From Planctomycetales bacterium (GTDB lineage Bacteria; Planctomycetota; Planctomycetia; Isosphaerales; Isosphaeraceae), in contig DAIDHX010000125.1 in assembly GCA_027451885.1 (NCBI GenBank), positions 21,215 through 85,214 on the forward strand: 64,000 nucleotides of DNA, written 5' to 3'. The number at the start of each line of letters is the position of its first letter. Within the stretch, counting starts at the first letter, position 1. The notes under the pieces are model-generated. The model ran no database searches. It saw only the letters and a program-made list of their open reading frames with translations, and had not been told where the DNA came from. Made by a program: the position numbers and the translations under genes. Below, one piece after another: positions 54,695 through 62,960 of this stretch.

Positions 54695-55822
54695 TCAGGC
54701 CACGGGCGCGGGACCAATTTTCACCCAGCCGTTCCACACCCCATAATTCGCCTGGAAATTCCAGTAGGAGTTGCCGTCGGTTCCCACCAGGAACGCAAAC
54801 GGGGCGAAGTTGGGCGCGGAGGTGACCGCGTATGCCGCGGGCGATGGCGTGGTGCCAAGCGAGTTCCAGCTCGACCAGAGGCCCGGCTGGCCCGTGCTTG
54901 AATACAACTGAAAAGAGCTATCAAACATGAACACGTAAGGGTTAAACGACCCAACTGTACTCGTCTGGACGATGGCGTGAATGCCTGTGGCGCTCACCGG
55001 CGTCCAGCCCACCCAGCCCTTCGCGCCGTTGGACTGGTTCGAATAGATGTCCCCAGCGCCATTGAGCAAAACGACCATGGGACGCTGCCCGATCGTGATC
55101 GTGGAGATCTGCTGGGCGCCCACGTTGATACCGACGGGCGACCAGGAGGTCCAGCCTCCCGCCGGGGTGCGCTCGGTGAAATACACATTGCCCAGACCGT
55201 TGAACATGCAAACGTAAGGCTCGTATTCCGCCGGAAAGGTCGAGGTCTGGACCACGCCCGAGGCGATCTGCATCGCGCCGACGCCGGTCCCCACCGGCGA
55301 CAGGCTGGTCCAGGCTCCCGACGCGGTGCGCTGGGTGTAGCCAATGTTCCCGCTCGTGTCCACGGTGAAAAGAAACGGCGTGCTGCCCAGCGTGATTGTG
55401 CCGGCCGAGATCTCGCGGATGTTGCCGCCCAGGGCCACCGGCGTCCAGCCCGCGAAGGCACCGCCGCTGGTTTCCGAGTTAAAGTAAATATTCCCTGCAT
55501 CGTTAAGCAAATCAACATATGGACGCAAGCGCGCGCCTTGAAGGAACGAGCCGCTTTCGATCTGGTTGCCCCCCACCCCCGCGCCTACCGTCACCCAGCC
55601 GTTCCAGGCTCCCGTGCTATTAATGTAGTCGTAATAGACGCTGCCTCCGGGGCTGAGCAGGAACTGAGAAGGAAGACCGTACTGGTTCACCGCCGAGAGC
55701 ATGGCCGCGGTGGGCACGCAACGATCATCCAGCACGAGAACGCCCGGCTTGTAGCCCCGGGCGCGAACGCTTCCTGGCTCGGATCTGGGTTTGCGACGCG
55801 GAGACAGCGCAGAAGATTGCAC
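54695..55822 (-). CDS. Secreted beta-propeller-like protein with repeated WxxW blades, 375 aa
   Basis: GTG start at 55822 with AGAGG about 8 bp upstream. The N-terminus has LVLDDRCVPTAA, a variant of the planctomycete LExRxxPT motif. The rest consists of about six repeats of ~50 residues, each with a GxWxxWxxVGxGVG core (GAWNGWVTVGAGVGG, GAWTSLSPVGTGVGA, GGWTSWSPVGINVGA, GWVGWTPVSATG). Each is followed by a F/Y-V-x-(L/M)-x-N/D-x-x-G-x-x-Y/L-x-(N/T) strand. The pattern is that of PLL-type or tectonin-like lectin propellers, so glycan binding is likely but inferred. Confidence 0.8.
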   Translation of the reverse strand: MQSSALSPRRKPRSEPGSVRARGYKPGVLVLDDRCVPTAAMLSAVNQYGLPSQFLLSPGGSVYYDYINSTGAWNGWVTVGAGVGGNQIESGSFLQGARLRPYVDLLNDAGNIYFNSETSGGAFAGWTPVALGGNIREISAGTITLGSTPFLFTVDTSGNIGYTQRTASGAWTSLSPVGTGVGAMQIASGVVQTSTFPAEYEPYVCMFNGLGNVYFTERTPAGGWTSWSPVGINVGAQQISTITIGQRPMVVLLNGAGDIYSNQSNGAKGWVGWTPVSATGIHAIVQTSTVGSFNPYVFMFDSSFQLYSSTGQPGLWSSWNSLGTTPSPAAYAVTSAPNFAPFAFLVGTDGNSYWNFQANYGVWNGWVKIGPAPVA

Positions 55823-55873
55823 GAGACGCCTCTTGGGATGCGAGTAGGGTTGGCCAATCGTGAGAACGTCGAG

Positions 55874-56866
55874 CTAGGGTTGCTCCGGCTTGCGGCCGGC
55901 CTTGAACTTGGAGCCGAATCCCGAATTGTTCGGGGTGTAATCGCCCGCGAGCGAGGCGTCTGCCCCGTCCGGCGGGATCCTGTCTTCCATCCCGAGCGCC
56001 CAGAGAATCCCGTTCATCGCCAGCTTGCGCATTGACTCTTCACGGAAATCGTAGGGATGGCCCAGCGTGGTGAAGAAGACACGCTCGGGCACGCCCGTCC
56101 CCGCGGGCGCTGTCTTGGTCCAGGCCACCGGATTCGTACGCGGATAGCGGTCGAATTCCTTGGAATGACCGCTCTTCCTGGCCTTGCCCTCGAGCAGCCG
56201 CGTGCAATTCCCGCTCAGATGATCCTTGCCGCCGTCCACATGGTAGAGCCAGGAATAGGCTTCAAACGGCTTGACCCCACGCAGGACCGGATGCGCCTTC
56301 GCCTCGGGAACCAGCGTCACCTCGGTGAGCCGCTCTTCACCATCGCCAAAATGGCCGTGATGCGTGATCCACTTTTGCCCAAAAACCTTGATCGGCCAGG
56401 CCTCGTTCATCAGCGCAGCATGCGGGCCCCGGTCGTACCGGAACGCATGCGTCGCCGTGCGGAAGCCCACCATCGGCCGGCCCGATTCCGAATAACGCAC
56501 GAGATGCTCGAGCTGTTTGTCAGGCAATTTGCGGAACCGAGTAAACATCACCACGCAATCGGCGTCGTCCACCGCCTCAAGACCCTCGATATTGTCCAGC
56601 CGGTTGGGGTTGATCACGCCGTCCTGGTCGAGCGCGTAACAAACCTGCGTGCGGAAACCCAGGTGCTCCTTGAGCAGCCTGGCCAGCATCGGCATCGATT
56701 CCTCGGAGCGGTATTCCTCGTCTCCGGTCACGAAGACAACCTTCGGAGCCGCCTTCGCCGCGCCCCTGGCTTGCGGCTCTCCAGCGCTTGCCGCCTGGCA
56801 AAGCCAAAATCCAGCCAGTCCAAGCGCACCAGCAAACGCTGCCAGCCAACGACGCGATTCCTTCAT
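55874..56866 (-). CDS. Exported ThuA-like domain protein
   Basis: 330 residues with a signal peptide ([22 protein letters not shown]). The ThuA-like domain (class I glutamine-amidotransferase fold) includes [49 protein letters not shown], and the conserved [36 protein letters not shown] lies near the C-terminus. Family members are linked to trehalose or sugar metabolism, but planctomycete versions have no settled role. It is downstream of the propeller gene in the opposite transcription order (gene starts at 56866) and divergent from the ICMT-like gene. Confidence 0.9.
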   Translation of the reverse strand: MKESRRWLAAFAGALGLAGFWLCQAASAGEPQARGAAKAAPKVVFVTGDEEYRSEESMPMLARLLKEHLGFRTQVCYALDQDGVINPNRLDNIEGLEAVDDADCVVMFTRFRKLPDKQLEHLVRYSESGRPMVGFRTATHAFRYDRGPHAALMNEAWPIKVFGQKWITHHGHFGDGEERLTEVTLVPEAKAHPVLRGVKPFEAYSWLYHVDGGKDHLSGNCTRLLEGKARKSGHSKEFDRYPRTNPVAWTKTAPAGTGVPERVFFTTLGHPYDFREESMRKLAMNGILWALGMEDRIPPDGADASLAGDYTPNNSGFGSKFKAGRKPEQP

Positions 56867-57080
56867 CTCACGTCCTCCGATCGGGGTATGTCCCCAGAAC
56901 TTCCCAGTTTACCTAAAATCTCGAAACGAGCAAATCCGTTGGTCGGATCAAAAGCCTGGCTCGAGCACGGCTATCCTTCGAGGGTGCAGTGCGGCGATGA
57001 TCAATGCAAGACGCGTGTGGGTTGTCGGGGTGTGGGACGAGTCGTGTGCGTGACGGGTTTCGAGGGTGTGCTGAGGGATC

Positions 57081-57761
57081 ATGATGATTGCGAGAGCATG
57101 TGCCGAGGTCGGCATGTTCGTGGTGGCGCAGGGGGTGGTGATGTTTGCGGCGGCTGGTTCGTTTGCCTGGCCGGGCGGATGGGCTTTTCTGGTGCTGATT
57201 GGTGCATCGACGCTTGCGGTAAGCCTGTGGCTGGCTCGCTACGATCCTGCGCTCCTGGCGACCCGGCTGGAGCCGTTCTACAAGTCGCCGCAGCCGGCCT
57301 GGGATCGGGTGCTGATGATCATGATCAGTGTGCTCTGGTTCGTCTGGTTGGGGTTGATGGGTCTCGACGCGGTGCGGTTTGGCTGGTCGAGCGTTTCCTG
57401 GCCCTGGCAGATCCTGGGTGGGTGCGGCCTGGTCGCTGGCTTTTTCGTGGCGTATCTCGTTTTCCGCGTTAATTCGTTCGCCGCGATCGTGGTGACCATT
57501 CAGCATCAGCGCGCGCATGAGGTGGTTTCGTCTGGTCCGTACCGGCTGGTGCGGCATCCGCTTTACACGGGTACGATCCCGATCTTCGTGGGTGTGCCCC
57601 TGCTTCTGGGGTCGCTTTATGGCCTGTTGATCCTGGTCATTGTGATGCCGATGATCGTGGTGCGCTGCGTGCTTGAGGAACGGGTGCTCCAGGAGGGGCT
57701 CTCGGGTTACGACGCTTACGCCCGCCGCGTGCGCTATCGGCTGATCCCGGGGGTCTGGTGA
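57081..57761 (+). CDS. ICMT/PEMT-family integral membrane methyltransferase
   Basis: 226 residues with about five transmembrane helices. The C-terminal signature of isoprenylcysteine carboxyl methyltransferase / phospholipid methyltransferase proteins is present: VVSSGPYRLVRHPLYTGTIP, then VLEERVLQEGLSGYDAYARRV. SAM is bound by the RHP-Y-G region and the E-E pair. The bacterial substrate is uncertain (lipid or small thiol/halide-type acceptors are known in the family). The start is ATG 57081. It ends 7 bp from the convergent ABC ATPase gene. Confidence 0.9.
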   Translation: MMIARACAEVGMFVVAQGVVMFAAAGSFAWPGGWAFLVLIGASTLAVSLWLARYDPALLATRLEPFYKSPQPAWDRVLMIMISVLWFVWLGLMGLDAVRFGWSSVSWPWQILGGCGLVAGFFVAYLVFRVNSFAAIVVTIQHQRAHEVVSSGPYRLVRHPLYTGTIPIFVGVPLLLGSLYGLLILVIVMPMIVVRCVLEERVLQEGLSGYDAYARRVRYRLIPGVW

Positions 57762-57768
57762 CGCCGGC

Positions 57769-58695
57769 TCAACTGGTGATGCCCTTGGTCAGTTGCATGA
57801 ACGCCGTTTCGAGGTTGATTTCGTCTTCCTTGAAGAGCGTGAGCTCAAATCCCTCTCGAATGAGCAGATCTGCAAGCGTACTGTAGCGCGTGACGCCGGG
57901 CCTGAGCTTGAGCACGAGTACGTTGTTCTTCTCGTCGAGCTTCTCGACCTCGGGTTGGGATTCGAGCAGGCTGGCGGCTTCCACCGTGCGGTCGGCCACG
58001 CTGACGTTGAGCACGATCTCAGCGCGGACCTGCTTCATGACCTCGTTGACCTCGCCGTTGACGAACAGCTTGCCCTGCTCGATGATCCCAATCTTGTTGC
58101 AGATATCGGCGAGCTCCGGCAGGATGTGGCTCGAGACCAGAATCGTCTTGCCCATCGAGCGCAGCTCCTTGAGCAGCCCGCGCATCTCGATGCGGGCGCG
58201 GGGATCGAGGCCGGAGGCCGGCTCGTCGAGCAACAGCACCTGCGGATTGTGGAGCAACGTCCGCGCCAGCCCCAGGCGCTGGGTCATCCCGCGGGAGAGG
58301 CTTGTGACAAGCGCATCGCGCTTGTAGGTGAGATCCACCAGCTCGAGAACCTGGGCGCAAATCTTGCTGCGCTCGGCCCCCTTGATGCGGTATGCCGAGG
58401 CGAAGAATTCAAGATATTCGATGACCTTCATGTCGTCGTAAACGCCGAAGAAATCCGGCATGTAACCGACGATCCGGCGAATGTCCTTGGCGCCGGTGTA
58501 AATCGAATAGCCGCCCACCGTGGCCTCGCCCCAGGAGGGATTGAGCAGCGTGGCCAGGATGCGCATCGTGGTCGTCTTGCCCGCGCCGTTGGGGCCGATG
58601 AAGCCGTAGACATCCCCCTGGTTCAGGGTCAGATTCAAGCGGTCGAGAGCGTACATCTCGCCGTACATTTTTGTCAGCTCGTGCGTCTCGATCAT
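57769..58695 (-). CDS. ABC transporter ATP-binding protein (gliding/ABC-2 type)
   Basis: 308 residues. Walker A is GPNGAGKTTT, the Q-loop region is VGYMPDFFGVYDDM, the signature is LSRGMTQRLGLA, Walker B is VLLLDEPASG and the H-loop is LVSSHIL. The C-terminal extension with EKNNVLVLKLRPGVTRY fits ABC-2 exporter ATPases such as GldA/NodI-like proteins. The start MIETHELTKMYGEMY at 58695 is the natural beginning of the domain. It lies 100 bp downstream of the large GldG-like gene on the same strand. The permease subunit is not in this window. Confidence 0.93.
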   Translation of the reverse strand: MIETHELTKMYGEMYALDRLNLTLNQGDVYGFIGPNGAGKTTTMRILATLLNPSWGEATVGGYSIYTGAKDIRRIVGYMPDFFGVYDDMKVIEYLEFFASAYRIKGAERSKICAQVLELVDLTYKRDALVTSLSRGMTQRLGLARTLLHNPQVLLLDEPASGLDPRARIEMRGLLKELRSMGKTILVSSHILPELADICNKIGIIEQGKLFVNGEVNEVMKQVRAEIVLNVSVADRTVEAASLLESQPEVEKLDEKNNVLVLKLRPGVTRYSTLADLLIREGFELTLFKEDEINLETAFMQLTKGITS

Positions 58696-58795
58696 GGCCG
58701 CGTCTCGTCTCGTCTGCTTCGGGAAACAGGGGATTCTGGAGGGCGAGCCGGCGGAACTTGTATTGCCGTATGCTCGCATGTAGATTATTTGCTGC

Positions 58796-61108
58796 TCAGG
58801 ACGGCGTGCGTGAAAGCGGCAACAGCAGCCGCACCATCGTGAGTGTATTGCGTTTGGGCTTCGCGGTGGCGTCATCGAGCTTGATGTCCGTGCCTGGAGT
58901 CGCCACCCGCGCCACCAGCATCGGGCGCGAGAGCGCAAGCTGCCCGGTCAGATCGAGGTGATGCAGCGCGTCGCTGGTGAGCGGGGGTTCGCCGGCCGCC
59001 GTTGCCTCGCTATCATGAAACATCGCCGCGACCAGCAGGTCGACGCGATTGATCGGCTTTTCCCGGCTCGACTGCACCTGGGGCAGATACCCCTCTTGCC
59101 GCGAGTGCAAATAGCCCGAAAGACTGCGCGGATAGGTGAGCTCCACGCGCTTCACCACCCTGGGCTCGAGCTTGCCGAGCACATAGACCTGGCGGCCGAA
59201 CGCCAGGATCGCGTCTTCCATCGGCGTGTCGAGCCGGTTGGTGATCACACCCGAGAGCCGGTCCGCGCCCACGGGCGAGAGATTGGCCTCGAGCATGGGT
59301 TTGCCAGGGCCATACCACTGCGTTGCGAACGCCTTGGTGCTCCAGATGGGAACGCGCACGTTCTCCAGGCGTTCGAACTGGCCCGCGGGTGCGTAGGCGT
59401 ATTCGCCGCCGAAGCTGAATCGGCGGCTGGAGCTCCCCATGGCGCCGAAGCGATCCTCGGGTGCGTTGAACCAGGAAGTGATCACTTCTATTTGCCCTGG
59501 GGCCGCTGTGCTCGAGTCGCCTGGGTTTGCGTTCGGAGCACTCAGAGCCGGCGTCACGGTGACGTCGTAGTCGTGATTTTGCGGGCTGAAGAGCGAGAAC
59601 CAGGTCGTGCCGCGGGTTGTGAAGTCATTCGCCGTTTGATCGACGTCGATGACCTCGAGCTGGTTGATGATGAGCTCGTTGCCCTTGAGCAAGAACGCGG
59701 TGTAATAAGCGGCGAGGGAGGTGACGATGACCACGGCGGGGAAGGTGATCCAGGTGAGCTCCATCCGCCGCAGCACCTTCTTGAGGAAGAGATAATCGAT
59801 CGGCCCGATGAGCGCGATGTAGACAAAGATCAGCACGGCGATCGAGCCGAAGGACACGAGGGCGACGCCGGAGAATTGCTCGAGCGAGTTCTTGAGCTGG
59901 GTGGCCACATCCCTGGCGCCCGACTGGAAGAGCCTTGCGCTGCCGCCGCCGAACTTGGCGGCGGCGTTGGGATCGATTCTGCGGCGGCGCAGGTCGAGGG
60001 CCTTGGCCCAGAACAGGCCGCGTTCCGCCCAGTCGGTGAAGGGTTTTTCATCGACATCGATCGCGACCACGGTGATCCGCCCGAAGCCGTGCGTGCCCCG
60101 CACCACGAGCGGCAGCCGCGACGCGATGCTGAGCACCACGCCGCCCCGTTCGTTCACCTGGTCGAGCCGCGTGACCTGCACCGCCGGCGTGTCCGGCGGC
60201 GTGATCGAGTGCGTTGTGCCCGCGAAGGTGTCGATCGCCTCGAGCGAGCTCACGCGTTCACGGCCGGTGGGCACGCAGGGCAGGATCGGGCCGAGCACGC
60301 TGCCCTGGACGGCCTGCCACTCGCGCCCAATCGCAACGACCAGATGCCCGCCTCGATCCACCCAGTCGATGAGCGCGCGGCCGCGCGGGCCGTTGAGCGC
60401 GTCCAGAAGCGCGCGATCGCTCGAGTCGAGCACGAATCCCATCACGCCGTCGTAGCCTAGCCAGCGGTCAGGGATGCGCTCGCCTCGCACGTCGAGCGCA
60501 GCGGTGAGAAACTCGGCCATCCCCACGTCGGTTGTGCCCTGGCCGCCTGGGCGAAATCCCGGCAGATCCACAATCGTTTCCACCCCCGAGGGATTGCCCG
60601 CGGTGAGGATCAAGGTTTCTCCCGGCTTGATCGGCCGGGGCGATTCGCGCAGAAAAGTTCCCTGCGAGAACGAGCCGCGCACACGCCCCGCGCGATCGAT
60701 GAAGCGAACGTGAAGACTCGGATCACGCGCACCCGGCCGGGCATAAAACGTGAGCGGGCGGCTTTCACCCGCGGCCAACGCCAGCGGCAGGCGCTGGGCA
60801 ACCGGCATGCCGTCGTCGTCCGACGCCGAAAGCTCCACCACGCCGTCAAATGCCTCCGGCCCGCAGACCGCCGTCGCCCAGACCGTCGTCCAGGAGCCAA
60901 TCTTGAAGCTATTGATCGCCCCCTTCGCTGAGGTCGCGTCAAACCCCAGCCGCACGTTCTCCACCCGGATCGAGCGCGCCTGGCCGCTCGTCTCCGCTCC
61001 CAACGCGGGGATCGTCCACATCGCCGCCGCCGCGACGAGCGCAAACCGCTTACACCAGGGACGCCAGCGGCGGGTCGACACTCTTCCCGCGACTCGTGAT
61101 TCTGTCAT
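58796..61108 (-). CDS. GldG-like membrane protein paired with the ABC ATPase, 770 aa
   Basis: A signal-like N-terminus (ALVAAAAMWTIPALGA) and extracytoplasmic beta-rich region are followed by a GATase-like segment (WVDRGGHLVVAIGREW). Then come two membrane helices (LVSFGSIAVLIFVYIALIG; WITFPAVVIVTSLAAYY) and another extracytoplasmic region. This layout matches the auxiliary proteins found beside ABC-2 ATPases in planctomycetes and, loosely, GldG. It probably assembles with the ATPase encoded downstream. No enzymatic motif is recognised. Confidence 0.75.
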   Translation of the reverse strand: MTESRVAGRVSTRRWRPWCKRFALVAAAAMWTIPALGAETSGQARSIRVENVRLGFDATSAKGAINSFKIGSWTTVWATAVCGPEAFDGVVELSASDDDGMPVAQRLPLALAAGESRPLTFYARPGARDPSLHVRFIDRAGRVRGSFSQGTFLRESPRPIKPGETLILTAGNPSGVETIVDLPGFRPGGQGTTDVGMAEFLTAALDVRGERIPDRWLGYDGVMGFVLDSSDRALLDALNGPRGRALIDWVDRGGHLVVAIGREWQAVQGSVLGPILPCVPTGRERVSSLEAIDTFAGTTHSITPPDTPAVQVTRLDQVNERGGVVLSIASRLPLVVRGTHGFGRITVVAIDVDEKPFTDWAERGLFWAKALDLRRRRIDPNAAAKFGGGSARLFQSGARDVATQLKNSLEQFSGVALVSFGSIAVLIFVYIALIGPIDYLFLKKVLRRMELTWITFPAVVIVTSLAAYYTAFLLKGNELIINQLEVIDVDQTANDFTTRGTTWFSLFSPQNHDYDVTVTPALSAPNANPGDSSTAAPGQIEVITSWFNAPEDRFGAMGSSSRRFSFGGEYAYAPAGQFERLENVRVPIWSTKAFATQWYGPGKPMLEANLSPVGADRLSGVITNRLDTPMEDAILAFGRQVYVLGKLEPRVVKRVELTYPRSLSGYLHSRQEGYLPQVQSSREKPINRVDLLVAAMFHDSEATAAGEPPLTSDALHHLDLTGQLALSRPMLVARVATPGTDIKLDDATAKPKRNTLTMVRLLLPLSRTPS

Positions 61109-61210
61109 GATCGCGTGCCGGATTCCTCATCGAAGACAGACGAAAAACGTTGAATCCCTCGCAATTCGACCTCGGCCACGCATTCATGATCGCGGCCGAG
61201 ATCGGGTTTC

Positions 61211-61549
61211 TCACGGCTTGAGAGCGGGGTCACACTGGCAAGGGATGGACGCGCAGTCCGGGCAAGATCGACCGTATTTACGCACGACAGCGGCTTCGAG
61301 TTCGATCCCCCGCAAATTCGCCAGCGAAACGAGCCAGGCCAGGACATCGGCCATCTCCGCGCCCAGGGCTTCGTTGTCCTGGCTTCGCAGCGCGGTGGCC
61401 AGTTCGCCGACTTCCTCCACGAACCAGAGAAACGTCGCGGTATCGCCCCGCGCGGCGTCCTTGGCGCCATAGGTCGCTTCGATCAGGCGCTGGAATTGCC
61501 TGATGGAAAGCCCATCGGGCGCGTAAAACGGCTGGTTCATGGCCGCCAT
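61211..61549 (-). CDS. MazG-like nucleotide pyrophosphohydrolase with C-terminal Cys knuckle
   Basis: 112 residues. The MazG-like helical core has the metal-binding E-x-x-E and E-x-x-D pattern (WFVEEVGELATALR, LGAEMADVLAWLVSLAN), as in all-alpha NTP pyrophosphatases that hydrolyse non-canonical NTPs. The extra C-terminus CPDCASIPCQC holds four cysteines spaced like a small zinc site. That is not part of the classic MazG fold, though I have seen it in planctomycete versions. ATG 61549 or ATG 61540 may be the start. The sulfatase gene lies 17 bp upstream. Confidence 0.85.
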   Translation of the reverse strand: MAAMNQPFYAPDGLSIRQFQRLIEATYGAKDAARGDTATFLWFVEEVGELATALRSQDNEALGAEMADVLAWLVSLANLRGIELEAAVVRKYGRSCPDCASIPCQCDPALKP

Positions 61550-61565
61550 GATACAAAGGGGGGGC

Positions 61566-62960
61566 TCAGCGCGACGAGGGGGAATCCGTGATCGGGTTGG
61601 GCAGCGTGTGATCGAGCGCCAGACGCAGGCGCTTCAGACGCGCGGGCTCATCGAGTGCGTGGTTGCGGGTTTCGCCGGGGTCGCCCGCCAGGTTGTAAAG
61701 CTCCGGACTTCCCGCTTCGAGCGGGGGCTGGGGCACGATGAGCTTCCAGTCCCCCTCCACAATCCAGCGAAAGCGCAGGCTTGCGAGCGGGTTCTCGAGC
61801 TCGACTGCGTTGTGGGTGAAGAGCTCGCCCGCCACGGCGGAGCGCGCGCGCACGGCCTTGTCATCGAGCAGGTCGACGCCGCGCATCCGGGGGTCGGGAG
61901 CGATCCCAGCTTGCTTGAGAATCGTGGGGGCGATGTCGATCTCGCTCACCGGGATTTCGCTCGAGGAGGGCACGGTGACTCCTGGCCAGCGGACCAGGAT
62001 CGGGGTGCGCAGGCCCCCTTCGTAGGGGGATTGTTTCGAGCGCGGGGCGTAGCGATCGTGGTCGGGATCCTGGATCCAGCCGTTATCAGCCAGGTAAATC
62101 ACGATCGTGTCCTTCGCCAGGCCGCGGTCAGCGAGAAAGTCGAGCAAGGCGCCGCAGGTTTCGTCGAACCAGGTGCACATGGCCCAGTATTTGGCGATCT
62201 CGAGCGTGGGCGCCTTGTCGCGATAGAGCGCGAGCAGCCGCTCCGGAGGATTATGCGGCGAGTGCGGCAGCATGGGCGCATACCATACAAAGAAGGGCGC
62301 CTGGCGCTTCCGGGCGGAGTCGATGAACTCGAAGATCGGCGCCATGCCGCGGCGGCCGATCGCCAGGCCCTCGTCACCGTGCCGGCCGTGTTTGGCCGGA
62401 TCGCCCGAGGTCATCCCCTGCGTGAAGCCCCCTGTGCGATACGATCCCAGCCACCATTTCCCAGTCTGAAAGCTAAGATAACCCTGCTTGCCCAGCAGCC
62501 GCGGCAACATCGGAGCCGCCTCCACCGCCGCGATCATCGCCCGCCTTGAAGCCAGGAACTCCGCGCTGGCCTCGGCCTGCGCGGCCTTGACGCCGCGGGG
62601 CAAGGGGGGGTCGTTGCCGGTGATCCTGTGCTCCCGGGGATAAAGCCCGGTCAAGATACTGGCGAGACTGGGCGAGCAAAGCGCGGTGGTCACATAGCCG
62701 CGGCGAAACAGCCGGCTCTCGCGCGCCAGCCGGTCCAGCCGAGGGGTGCGAATCACGGCATGGCCCATGAACCCATAATCGGTGTACGCCATGTCGTCGC
62801 CGATGATGAGCACCACGTTCGGCCGCGTCCTGGGCGCGTCGTTTTGCTGCGCGGTTGCGCGCTTAGGCGCAAGGCCAAGCAGAATCGCCGCCAACCCAAG
62901 CGCACAGTAGAGGCGACATGTGTTCATGTCGGAATATACAGCTTCGTGTGTCGATCTCAT
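61566..62960 (-). CDS. Sulfatase-family protein with CSPSL in place of CxPxR
   Basis: 464 residues. A signal peptide (LGLAAILLGLAPKRATA) is followed by the sulfatase fold: metal-binding VLIIGDDMAYTDYG, then TALCSPSLASILTGLYPREH, and later IVIYLADNGWIQDP. The formylglycine signature C-x-P-x-R has Leu at the Arg position (Cys95-Ser-Pro-Ser-Leu99). The ATG at 62960 overlaps the stop of the upstream TPR gene (ATGA), implying coupled translation; ATG 62927 is the alternative and gives a more typical signal peptide. It probably acts on sulfated glycans in the periplasm or outside. Confidence 0.9.
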   Translation of the reverse strand: MRSTHEAVYSDMNTCRLYCALGLAAILLGLAPKRATAQQNDAPRTRPNVVLIIGDDMAYTDYGFMGHAVIRTPRLDRLARESRLFRRGYVTTALCSPSLASILTGLYPREHRITGNDPPLPRGVKAAQAEASAEFLASRRAMIAAVEAAPMLPRLLGKQGYLSFQTGKWWLGSYRTGGFTQGMTSGDPAKHGRHGDEGLAIGRRGMAPIFEFIDSARKRQAPFFVWYAPMLPHSPHNPPERLLALYRDKAPTLEIAKYWAMCTWFDETCGALLDFLADRGLAKDTIVIYLADNGWIQDPDHDRYAPRSKQSPYEGGLRTPILVRWPGVTVPSSSEIPVSEIDIAPTILKQAGIAPDPRMRGVDLLDDKAVRARSAVAGELFTHNAVELENPLASLRFRWIVEGDWKLIVPQPPLEAGSPELYNLAGDPGETRNHALDEPARLKRLRLALDHTLPNPITDSPSSR

